In this document: one piece after another, positions 1-5,582 of the stretch
How positions within the stretch are numbered: the first letter of the stretch is position 1
How the letters are laid out: every line of letters begins with the position of its first letter
Source: Campylobacterota bacterium
GTDB lineage: Bacteria > Campylobacterota > Campylobacteria > Campylobacterales > Sulfurimonadaceae
Assembly (NCBI GenBank): GCA_013153755.1
Contig: JAADDU010000104.1
Span: 1-8,632, forward strand
DNA length: 8,632 nt
Direction of reading: 5' to 3'
The notes under the pieces: generated by a model
What the model saw: only the letters and a program-made list of their open reading frames with translations
Told to the model about the DNA's origin: nothing
The model's database searches: none
Program-made: the position numbers and the translations under genes

Positions 1-315
1 GATACTGCCCATGAAAAATCGATCAAAGAGAAGAAAGCTCTTATGGTTTTTTTAATAAAAAAAGATTGTAAATTATGTATAAATACTATCCAAAAAACTT
101 TTATGAATCAACCATATATAGATGTTATAAATAATAAGTTTATTCCTATATTAATCACAAAAAATCAAAAAAGTAGTTACCCTTTAGAACTATTGTATAC
201 TCTTGAGTATCCAGCGTTATTTTTTTTAGATAATACAGAGCTTTTTATTTGTAATCCAATAAGAGGGGAGATAACTCCAAATAGATTAGAAAATTATTTG
301 GAGAAATGTAAATAG
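1..315 (+). CDS. Thioredoxin-fold protein, 5'-truncated by window edge
   Basis: The reading frame is open from the first base, and the residues before the first Met (position 43) already look like the helix that precedes the active site in thioredoxin-like proteins (AHEKSIKEKKAL). The Met at 43 is therefore probably internal and the gene starts upstream of the window. About 104 residues are visible. A CxxC redox motif (CKLC, residues 23-26 of the visible part, nt 67-78) follows a hydrophobic strand (MVFLI). Near the C-terminus YPALFFLD fits the cis-Pro loop and following strand of the fold. No signal peptide can be judged because the N-terminus is missing. The family resembles periplasmic SoxW-like or thioredoxin_2/7 proteins that keep cysteines reduced, for example for cytochrome c maturation; this role is inference. 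It converges on the lipoprotein gene with one base between the stop codons. Confidence 0.75.
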   Translation, partial: DTAHEKSIKEKKALMVFLIKKDCKLCINTIQKTFMNQPYIDVINNKFIPILITKNQKSSYPLELLYTLEYPALFFLDNTELFICNPIRGEITPNRLENYLEKCK

Positions 316-316
316 A

Positions 317-700
317 TTAGTGGCTAGATTGATTAGTTTCACACTCTTCTTTTATAGCATCACGAAGATTAGAAGTAGCCTCTGGATTTGAGAATTCTAT
401 ATGTCCATCAGAAAAAAGTATACTTGAAGATACAGTTTCTTCATTTGTAGTTTTTTCAGCTAGTACTTCATTACGTTTAAATTCAGTTATTTTCCAGCCA
501 GTCTTATCTCCAGCTTTTTTTATAGCATGAAGTATTTTTTTGTTGTTATGTGTATTTACATAAAGTGCTTCTTTAGAAACTTTTGCATCAAGAGTAGTAG
601 GTTTTGCAGAAGGTGTTGCATCTTCACTTTTTGAGCTACAACCCGTAGAAAGTACTAAACTAAGTGTAGAGATAAGTGCAATAGATAAAATTTTGTTCAT
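317..700 (-). CDS. Small putative lipoprotein, uncharacterised
   Basis: This 127-residue protein begins with a short Lys-containing n-region and a hydrophobic stretch ending in a lipobox-like LSTGC. Cys21 is the probable lipidation site; the -3 residue is Ser, or Leu one position earlier, so the box is imperfect. A Ser/Thr/Pro-rich linker (about 22-36) follows, then a compact domain of about 85 residues containing AIKKAGDKTGWKITEF and a short strand pattern (EVLAEK, SSILFSDGHIEFS). That pattern resembles small bacterial lipoproteins with an 'I..A....GW' helix-strand motif, whose function I do not know. The start is supported by AAGGAA eight bases upstream on the minus strand. A candidate FNR-type promoter lies upstream (box 806-819, -10 at 778-783), which would place it under the same anaerobic/nitrogen-oxide control as nirS. 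A function in denitrification would be inference from that site only. Confidence 0.8.
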   Translation of the reverse strand: MNKILSIALISTLSLVLSTGCSSKSEDATPSAKPTTLDAKVSKEALYVNTHNNKKILHAIKKAGDKTGWKITEFKRNEVLAEKTTNEETVSSSILFSDGHIEFSNPEATSNLRDAIKEECETNQSSH

Positions 701-777
701 GTTTGAGTTCCTTTTTTTATTTCTTCAAGAAGAGTTCCAACATAAAATTTACTTGAAGAAATTAATTTAATTATTTA

Positions 778-783
778 ATCATA
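778..783 (-). promoter_or_regulatory. -10 element for the lipoprotein gene
   Basis: On the minus strand this reads TATGAT, five of six matches to TATAAT. If it occupies -12 to -7, the start site is at 771 and the FNR box at 806-819 is centred at -41.5, the classic class II position, with a leader of about 70 bases. The exact spacing is seen in the sequence; use as a promoter is inference. Confidence 0.55.
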
Positions 784-805
784 TAATAAGAAGTATCAAA
801 ATAAA

Positions 806-819
806 TTGATATGTATCAA
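806..819 (-). promoter_or_regulatory. FNR/NnrR-type box facing the lipoprotein gene
   Basis: TTGATATGTATCAA is a perfect TTGAT-N4-ATCAA palindrome, the consensus for Crp/FNR-family activators that switch on anaerobic and nitrogen-oxide genes. Its centre (812.5) is 41.5 bases upstream of the start site predicted from the minus-strand TATGAT. It is 427 bases from the nirS start, so it more probably serves the lipoprotein gene. Which family member binds (FNR, DNR, NnrR or a campylobacterotal NssR-like protein) cannot be told. Confidence 0.7.
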
Positions 820-865
820 GTTTGTTTGAATTGTAAAATTAAATTAGTAGATAAAATCTAAAAGT

Positions 866-881
866 AACCTATTTATAGGTT
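866..881. repeat. 16-base dyad between the two FNR boxes
   Basis: AACCTATTTATAGGTT has perfect 6-base arms around a 4-base centre. It lies between the divergent promoters and could be an operator for another dimeric regulator or a small hairpin. Nothing else supports a role. Confidence 0.3.
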
Positions 882-985
882 TAGTCCTTGCTTATCGTAA
901 GTTAAATATCAATTATTTATATACTTGTTTCATAAAGTTACATGCTTTATAAAACTATACTTAATTTTTAAATTAATCCAATAAA

Positions 986-999
986 TTGATTTAAGTCAA
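986..999 (+). promoter_or_regulatory. FNR/NnrR-type box for nirS
   Basis: TTGATTTAAGTCAA matches TTGAT-N4-ATCAA with one change in the right arm (G for A). Its centre at 992.5 lies 41.5 bases upstream of the start site (1034) implied by TAGAAT at 1022-1027, which is the class II activator position. Control of nirS by FNR-family regulators responding to low oxygen and NO or nitrite is well established in other denitrifiers; binding here is inferred. Confidence 0.72.
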
Positions 1000-1021
1000 T
1001 TTTTTTTTGTCAAAATAGAAA

Positions 1022-1027
1022 TAGAAT
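1022..1027 (+). promoter_or_regulatory. -10 element of FNR-dependent nirS promoter
   Basis: TAGAAT matches TATAAT in five of six bases and sits correctly relative to the FNR box at 986-999. No good -35 hexamer is present, as expected for an activator-dependent promoter. A start near 1034 would give a leader of about 206 bases before the nirS ATG. Confidence 0.55.
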
Positions 1028-1088
1028 ACACCTGATTCTGAAAAACTATGATAAATAAATTTTAGTATTTAAACCTAAATTTTATATA

Positions 1089-1116
1089 TTGATAGTCTTT
1101 GGGAAGATTCTATAAT
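1089..1116 (+). promoter_or_regulatory. Second sigma70-like promoter upstream of nirS
   Basis: TTGATA (1089-1094) and a perfect TATAAT (1111-1116) are 16 bases apart, predicting a start near 1123 and a leader of about 117 bases. There is no FNR box at -41.5 relative to this start. It could provide basal expression or be the true main start, with the upstream FNR box (about 130 bases away) acting from a distance. AT-rich sequence makes chance matches likely, so confidence is moderate. Confidence 0.4.
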
Positions 1117-1168
1117 AATATGTTTTATTTATTGTTATAGATAAATCACTTTGATATTCAAGGTTGTT

Positions 1169-1213
1169 TATAGTTTGTACAAGCTATAGTTTGGTAAATT
1201 TTAAATTTTACCA
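1169..1213 (+). promoter_or_regulatory. Two tandem hairpins in the nirS 5' leader
   Basis: Hairpin one (1169-1188) pairs TATAGTTT with AAGCTATA (one G-U) around a GTAC loop. Hairpin two (1192-1213) has a 7-base stem, TGGTAAA with TTTACCA, and is followed by seven T residues (1218-1224) just before the Shine-Dalgarno. The second element resembles a weak intrinsic terminator or attenuator, but its stem is AT-rich. It may instead protect the messenger 5' end. A 9-base direct repeat, TATAGTTTG (1169-1177 and 1185-1193), overlaps both hairpins. Confidence 0.35.
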
Positions 1214-1224
1214 TGTCTTTTTTT

Positions 1225-1230
1225 AGGAGG
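1225..1230 (+). promoter_or_regulatory. Strong ribosome-binding site deciding the nirS start
   Basis: AGGAGG, a full Shine-Dalgarno core, lies nine bases before the ATG at 1240. An in-frame ATG at 1213 lies upstream of this site, has no ribosome-binding site of its own, and would put an unlikely MSFFRRKNK extension before a normal signal peptide. The start is therefore 1240. Confidence 0.9.
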
Positions 1231-1239
1231 AAGAATAAA

Positions 1240-2877
1240 ATGAGATTAAATAAATTAGTTATGTCAGTTGCTGCATTAGCAGTTGTTAGTTCTGGACTTT
1301 TTGCTGGAACATCAAACATGAATGTAGAAAAAATGTTTGAAAAAGAGTGTCAAGGTTGTCACGGTCCTAACCATGAAGGTGGTGTTGGTTCAGATCTTCG
1401 TCCAAATGTAATAGCTAAGAAAAACTCTAACTTTTTAGCAGAAACAGTTTTAAATGGTCGTCCAGGTACGGCAATGCCACAATTTGCTGATAAAATGAAT
1501 AAAGCAGATGCACAAAAAATGGTTGATTATCTTCAACATTTTAAAGGCAAAAAAATGGCTGTTCTTTCAATGGAAAATGTGAAAGCTGGCTGGAAAAAAC
1601 TTAATAACAGAGCAGCACTTTTAAAGAAATATCCAAGTGCAGTGGATGTTAAAAATGTAACTGATATCTGTTTCGTAACAGAGCGTGATGCTGAACGTGT
1701 TGCTTTTGTTGATGGTACAACAGGTAAAGTTTTATCTAAGCACCCAGCTGGTTTTGCTGTTCATGTTACAGTAACAAACAAGCGTCAACCTCGTTATGCT
1801 TACTCTATCTCTCGTTCAGGTTTAGTAACTATGTTTGACCTTGCATCTAAAGGTCAACAAAAAATTGCTCAAGTTCAAGTTGGTTCAGATTCTCGTGGTT
1901 TAGCAGTATCTCCAGATGGTAAATACCTAATGGCAGGAAACTATGTACCAGGTGGAGCAATCCTAATGGACGCAATGACTCTTGAGCCATTAAAAGTTTA
2001 CCCAACTTCATCTGTAATTGATATGGATGGTAACATTGCTTCTTCTCGTGTTGCTGGTATCTATGACACTCCATATGGTCCATACATTGCATTTGCTCTT
2101 AAAGATGCAGGTCATGTATATATCGTAGATTACTCTAAACCAGGTTTCCCAATCGTTGGTGATATTCCAAACATCGGTAAAATCTTACACGATGGTTTTG
2201 AAAATGAAGGTAAAGAGATTGGTCGTTACTTAATGCAAGCATCTCAAGGTTCAGATGTTATGGGTGTTGTTGACTTTAAAACTAAAACATTAGTTGCTAA
2301 AGTTTATACAGGTCCAGGTTCTAAGCCACACCCAGGTCAAGGTTCTTCTTGGTATAATGAGCAATATGGTCAAGTTCATGCTACAAACAGTATGAATGTT
2401 GGTGATGTTGTAATTTGGGATAACAACTGGGATGTTGTTCGTCATGTTAGAACTGCTGGTGGTGGTTTATTTGTTGGTACAAGTGAGCATACACCATTTA
2501 TCTGGTCAGATTGTGTTCTTGGTGGAAAAGCTAACTGGAATAAAATCTACTTAATCAACAAACAAACTCTTGAAACTGACAGAATTTTAACTGTTGGTAC
2601 AAAAAGAGGTACAATTACAGACCCTGTAACTCATAAAACTCTTTATAGCTGGAAAGTTCCAACTGTTAAAGGTAAAAATGGTAAAGCTATAGTTCCTCGT
2701 ATCTTACATGCTGAGCCTGCAAATCATGGTCACTGGACAATGGTTTCTGAGTGGAATGCTGGTCGTATCGGTATCTATGAAGCTAAAACTGGTAAATTTG
2801 TTAAATACATCAAAGGTTTAACAACTCCAACTTTTACTTACTCTATCGAGCATAGACAAACTATACCTGGTGCATAA
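1240..2877 (+). CDS. nirS: Cytochrome cd1 nitrite reductase NirS
   Basis: This periplasmic respiratory enzyme reduces nitrite to nitric oxide using haem c and haem d1. The 545-residue precursor (family usually about 560-600) starts with a Sec signal peptide, MRLNKLVMSVAALAVVSSG, probably cleaved near residues 22-24. Residues about 27-105 form a cytochrome c domain with CQGCH (37-41) and a probable axial Met79 (TAMPQF). The remainder is the eight-bladed d1 propeller. Its expected histidines are all visible: proximal ligand His175 (FAVHVT), and active-site His317 (KILHDGF) and His364 (KPHPGQG), matching His182, His327 and His369 of the Pseudomonas enzyme as I recall them. Having both distal histidines favours NirS over the paralogue NirN. 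A further His490 (RILHAEP) looks NirN/NirF-like. Arg is mostly CGT and Ile often ATC, unlike the AGA/ATA-rich neighbours, consistent with high expression. It is likely controlled by the FNR box at 986-999. Confidence 0.9.
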   Translation: MRLNKLVMSVAALAVVSSGLFAGTSNMNVEKMFEKECQGCHGPNHEGGVGSDLRPNVIAKKNSNFLAETVLNGRPGTAMPQFADKMNKADAQKMVDYLQHFKGKKMAVLSMENVKAGWKKLNNRAALLKKYPSAVDVKNVTDICFVTERDAERVAFVDGTTGKVLSKHPAGFAVHVTVTNKRQPRYAYSISRSGLVTMFDLASKGQQKIAQVQVGSDSRGLAVSPDGKYLMAGNYVPGGAILMDAMTLEPLKVYPTSSVIDMDGNIASSRVAGIYDTPYGPYIAFALKDAGHVYIVDYSKPGFPIVGDIPNIGKILHDGFENEGKEIGRYLMQASQGSDVMGVVDFKTKTLVAKVYTGPGSKPHPGQGSSWYNEQYGQVHATNSMNVGDVVIWDNNWDVVRHVRTAGGGLFVGTSEHTPFIWSDCVLGGKANWNKIYLINKQTLETDRILTVGTKRGTITDPVTHKTLYSWKVPTVKGKNGKAIVPRILHAEPANHGHWTMVSEWNAGRIGIYEAKTGKFVKYIKGLTTPTFTYSIEHRQTIPGA

Positions 2878-2885
2878 TTTGCACT

Positions 2886-2915
2886 TTCTCTCCTTCGGGA
2901 GAGAACCTTTTTTTT
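2886..2915 (+). terminator. Intrinsic terminator after nirS with UUCG tetraloop
   Basis: A perfect 8-base stem, TTCTCTCC with GGAGAGAA, encloses TTCG closed by a C-G pair, the very stable cUUCGg tetraloop. Two C residues and eight T residues (2908-2915) follow. It starts eight bases after the nirS stop codon. It should end most nirS transcripts while allowing some read-through into the genes downstream. Confidence 0.88.
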
Positions 2916-2937
2916 AACCTATAAAAAGAGAAATATT

Positions 2938-4050
2938 ATGAAATCAATTTTTTTAATCCTTAGTATTTTAACCTCACTTTTGTCTGCAAAATATTTATCA
3001 AATGAGTCTTGTAAAGAATGTCATGAAGATATTTACTATGAATATCAAACTTCTTACCATTCTAAGACATATTTTAACGATGAGTTGCATAGAAAAGTGG
3101 CTGATAAAGTTAATAAAAACAAGTATGATTGTGCTGTATGTCATATGCCAGGTGCAGATAATCTAAAAGAACTTGTAAGTGGTGAAGCTCATCCTAGTGA
3201 ACTTTATGAAGAACAAACAGATGCTATAAGTTGTTTTTACTGTCATCAGATAGGATATGTCAGAAAAGCTCATGAGCGAAATATAAACTATCTTTCTAAA
3301 AAACCAGCTGGTTATAAACCATCTATGTTTGGTTCACTCGAAGATGCAGATGATAGTGATAAGCATGAGATGCTAAATAACCCTATATATAAAAAGAATG
3401 TTTGCCTTGGTTGTCATTCACATAAAAGAAATACGCATGATGTCATGATTTTTGACGCGATGAAAGATAATCAAGATGCGACCGAATGTATAAAATGTCA
3501 TATGCCTTATGTAGCAGGTGCAGTTGAAAAAACAAATAAAAAGGGACGAGAAGAGCATAGAAGTCATGATTTTGCTGGAATTCATGATAGTGAGATGATA
3601 AAAAATAGTGTTGATATATCACTTATGACACAAGCAAATACTATAGAAGTAACTATTACAAATAAGATGCCTCATCCTCTTATCATTCAAGCATCAAGGT
3701 TAAAGTATCTTGAATTGACTTTAACAAGAAACGGCAAGGTAATTTATAAAAACTTTAAGAAGTCACCTATGGAAGATAAACAAGGTGCTTTCGTTACAGA
3801 ATTTGTAGATGAGAATGATAAATTTGTATCTATTCCTGCATTTGCATATAAAAGAGGTTTTGTAAATAATCTAGCACCAAAAGAGACAAAAGTTCTAAAA
3901 TATAAAGTTTCATCTATACAAAAAGGGGATATTGTAAAAGCATCTTTTTATGTAATACTAGCAAAACCTAGCTGTTCTGATGAGTTAAATCTAAAAGATA
4001 AATCTTTAACTAAACCTACTCTTATGAAGAGTGTTATTTATAAAAAATAG
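2938..4050 (+). CDS. Periplasmic pentahaem c-type cytochrome
   Basis: A 370-residue protein with a Sec signal peptide (MKSIFLILSILTSLLSA, cleavage near Ala17) and five CXXCH haem-binding motifs: CKECH (25-29), CAVCH (65-69), CFYCH (99-103), CLGCH (156-160) and CIKCH (184-188). The haem domain resembles the cytochrome c554-type multihaem family: an SCKECHEDIYYEY start, a helix with extra histidines (His41, His51), and HRSHDFAGIHD (207-217), which could supply distal ligands. Residues about 220-345 have no haem motif and look like an all-beta domain (VDISLM, EVTITNKMPHPLII). No CXXCK motif is present, so it is not an NrfA-type nitrite reductase. The ribosome-binding site is weak (AAGAG). It sits 23 bases after the nirS terminator, with no clear promoter of its own, so read-through is likely. 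Being placed inside a nir cluster suggests electron delivery to NirS or a nitrogen-oxide redox role; that is inference. Confidence 0.85.
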   Translation: MKSIFLILSILTSLLSAKYLSNESCKECHEDIYYEYQTSYHSKTYFNDELHRKVADKVNKNKYDCAVCHMPGADNLKELVSGEAHPSELYEEQTDAISCFYCHQIGYVRKAHERNINYLSKKPAGYKPSMFGSLEDADDSDKHEMLNNPIYKKNVCLGCHSHKRNTHDVMIFDAMKDNQDATECIKCHMPYVAGAVEKTNKKGREEHRSHDFAGIHDSEMIKNSVDISLMTQANTIEVTITNKMPHPLIIQASRLKYLELTLTRNGKVIYKNFKKSPMEDKQGAFVTEFVDENDKFVSIPAFAYKRGFVNNLAPKETKVLKYKVSSIQKGDIVKASFYVILAKPSCSDELNLKDKSLTKPTLMKSVIYKK

Positions 4051-4090
4051 CACTTCTTTATAAAAAATTATAAATATCTCTTTTTTCTTG

Positions 4091-4102
4091 AGCTTTAAAG
4101 CT
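4091..4102. repeat. 12-base perfect palindrome at the nirC promoter
   Basis: AGCTTTAAAGCT is a perfect palindrome that ends on the first base of the -35 element TTTACA. It could be an operator, or, with flanking CTTG (4087-4090) and CAAG (4109-4112), part of a weak terminator for the pentahaem gene. It does not match the FNR consensus. Confidence 0.3.
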
Positions 4103-4129
4103 TTACAACAAGTTTTATTTTGCTAAAAT
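4102..4129 (+). promoter_or_regulatory. Internal sigma70-like promoter for the nirC-J-F-E-kinase run
   Basis: TTTACA (4102-4107) and TAAAAT (4124-4129) are 16 bases apart, each matching consensus in five of six positions, with an extended -10 TG at 4121-4122. The predicted start is near 4136, leaving a leader of about 18 bases and AAGG (4144-4147) before the ATG at 4154. No FNR box is visible here, so the haem d1 genes may have expression independent of the nirS promoter. Confidence 0.6.
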
Positions 4130-4153
4130 AGCATATAAAAATTAAGGTTATCT

Positions 4154-4462
4154 ATGAAAAGTTTATATTTAATAATCATATTTTTGTTTGTTTCATTGTC
4201 TGCTCAAACATTAGATGGAAAAAAAGTTTTTGAAACTTACTGCTGGGGATGTCATCATCAAACTGCTGTTGCTTTTGGACCACCATTTTCAGAGATAGCA
4301 TCAAAAAGAACTTACGAAGAGATTCAGGCATACATAATAAGCCCTAAATCTATGTATAAACAGTTTGGATATAAAAGAAGTGTTATGACTCAGTTTCATC
4401 TTAGTGATGATGAGAGAGAAGCCATAGCAAAATATATACTCTCATATAAAGGTAAAAAATAA
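4154..4462 (+). CDS. nirC: Small monohaem cytochrome c, NirC-like
   Basis: A 102-residue protein with a Sec signal peptide (about 1-17, ending SLSA) and one haem c site, CWGCH (30-34). A class I cytochrome c pattern follows: GPPF (42-45), a probable axial Met78 in SVMTQF, and a C-terminal helix LSDDEREAIAKYILSY. Size and position, directly before nirJ, match NirC of other nir clusters, a periplasmic cytochrome proposed to donate electrons to NirS or to serve haem d1 maturation. Such small cytochromes are hard to assign by sequence, and it could equally be a general c55x donor. AAGG lies six bases before the start. Its stop overlaps the nirJ start by one base (TAATG), indicating translational coupling. 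Confidence 0.7.
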   Translation: MKSLYLIIIFLFVSLSAQTLDGKKVFETYCWGCHHQTAVAFGPPFSEIASKRTYEEIQAYIISPKSMYKQFGYKRSVMTQFHLSDDEREAIAKYILSYKGKK

Positions 4463-5580
4463 TGTTTAGACTGTCAAATCTTATATCTTCAGTAGTTGAA
4501 GAAAAAAAAGAGAGAGTTTTAGATGGTAGCATAGCTATTTGGAATTTCACAAATCGTTGTAATTTATCATGTCTTCATTGTTATTCAAAATCAACTTTAG
4601 ATGAAGTTGATACTTTAACAACACCACAGATAAAAAAAACAATCTTACAGATGAAGGAAAATGGTGTTAAGTTTATTATCTTTTCAGGTGGAGAGCCACT
4701 TACAAGAAAGGATCTGTTTGAAATAGCTGATTTTTGTAAAGATAATGGAATTATTACTTACCTTTCTAGTAATGGTTTGTACTTCACAAAGAGTAATGTT
4801 AAGCGTATAGTAGATACTTTTAACTATGTTGGTGTTAGCATAGATGGAGATGAACCTACCCATGATTACTTTCGTGGGCTTAAAGGTGCATTTAAAGAGA
4901 CTCTAAAAGCTGTTCAGTTAGCAAATTCAACTGGTGCAAAAGTTGGTATAAGATTTACTATGACAAAGGATACTATAGGTTCTTTAGAGTATATCTTTGA
5001 TTTGGCAGAAAAAGAAAATATACCTAAAATATATGTATCTCATCTAGTTTATTCTGGCCGAGGACTTGATAATTTAAAGATGGATTTAACAAAAGAACAA
5101 AGAAGAAAAGCTGTTGAATTTATCTTAAAAAAAGCTTTTGAGTATTATGAGAGTGGTAGAGATATAGAGATAGTAACTGGAAACATGGAGATGGATGCTG
5201 TACTCTTTTTAGAAGAGTTTACAAAACGTTATCCTAAATATGCAGACACTATGAGAGAAAGACTTGTAAAATGGGGTGGGAATTCTGCTGGACGCAAACT
5301 TTTAAATATAAACAGTGAAGGTGATGTAAGACCTGACCCATTTTTCCCACTAATAGTTGGAAATATTATAAACCAAGACTTTGGAGATATTTGGCAAAGT
5401 GGAGAGCTTTTAGATAAGCTAAGAGTACATCCAAGAGAGATAAAAGGTATATGTGGTGAATGTAAGCAAATAGATATATGTAATGGTGGTTCAAGAGCTA
5501 GAGCCTATGCTATTAGTGGAGATTTATGGGATGAAGACCCATCATGCTATTTGAGTAAAGAAGAGAGAGGAAATATATAA
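4462..5580 (+). CDS. nirJ: Radical SAM haem d1 biosynthesis protein NirJ
   Basis: A cytoplasmic enzyme that, in the known pathway, removes two propionate side chains from 12,18-didecarboxysiroheme on the way to haem d1. The 372 residues are close to the family size. The radical SAM cluster motif CNLSCLHC lies at 33-40 (Cys33, Cys37, Cys40), and the SAM-contacting SGGEPL follows at 75-80. The C-terminal SPASM-type region has Cys331, Cys334, Cys340 and Cys362 in ICGECKQIDICNGG and DEDPSCYL, expected to hold a second iron-sulphur cluster. The segment GDVRPDPFFPLIVGNI (288-302 region) resembles the corresponding NirJ segment. AhbC or other SPASM proteins are alternatives, but flanking by nirC and nirF favours NirJ. 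The start overlaps the nirC stop by one base, with AAAGG nine bases upstream. Confidence 0.9.
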   Translation: MFRLSNLISSVVEEKKERVLDGSIAIWNFTNRCNLSCLHCYSKSTLDEVDTLTTPQIKKTILQMKENGVKFIIFSGGEPLTRKDLFEIADFCKDNGIITYLSSNGLYFTKSNVKRIVDTFNYVGVSIDGDEPTHDYFRGLKGAFKETLKAVQLANSTGAKVGIRFTMTKDTIGSLEYIFDLAEKENIPKIYVSHLVYSGRGLDNLKMDLTKEQRRKAVEFILKKAFEYYESGRDIEIVTGNMEMDAVLFLEEFTKRYPKYADTMRERLVKWGGNSAGRKLLNINSEGDVRPDPFFPLIVGNIINQDFGDIWQSGELLDKLRVHPREIKGICGECKQIDICNGGSRARAYAISGDLWDEDPSCYLSKEERGNI

Positions 5581-5582
5581 TT

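Larger units (their letters stand above)
701..1212. other. Divergent regulatory region between lipoprotein gene and nirS
   Basis: This 512-base AT-rich stretch contains no convincing gene on either strand; the longest ATG-initiated frames I tried (for example 811 on +) close within about 16 codons and lack a ribosome-binding site. It holds two FNR-type boxes, each with a matching -10 element, a further sigma70-like promoter, a 16-base dyad and two hairpins in the nirS leader. No tRNA or CRISPR signal is visible. Confidence 0.85.

Noticed and set aside
793..819. Outward-facing ATCAA/TTGAT pair next to the FNR box as a second overlapping site
   Set aside because: Half-site orientation and 6-base spacing are wrong for an FNR-family site; it probably reflects AT-rich sequence near the real box.
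811..861. Short plus-strand frame starting at 811 with a CLNC sequence
   Set aside because: Only about 16 codons, no Shine-Dalgarno, and it overlaps the FNR box.
1153..1163. TTGATATTCAA as a third FNR-type site
   Set aside because: The half-sites are separated by one base rather than four, so the geometry does not fit an FNR-family dimer.
1213..1239. Upstream in-frame ATG giving nirS nine more N-terminal residues
   Set aside because: It precedes the AGGAGG at 1225-1230, has no ribosome-binding site, overlaps the leader hairpin and would add a charged stretch before a normal signal peptide.
1847..2092. 81-residue open frame on the minus strand inside nirS
   Set aside because: Lies wholly inside a well-supported gene, has no ribosome-binding site, and its composition looks like the reverse complement of nirS codons.
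2938..4050. Pentahaem protein as NrfA ammonia-forming nitrite reductase
   Set aside because: All five motifs are CXXCH with no CXXCK, and it is shorter than NrfA with a haem-free C-terminal domain.
4037..4068. 12-base direct repeat TTTATAAAAAAT around the pentahaem stop codon
   Set aside because: Low-complexity AT sequence; two copies 20 bases apart are expected by chance here, and no mobile-element feature accompanies them.
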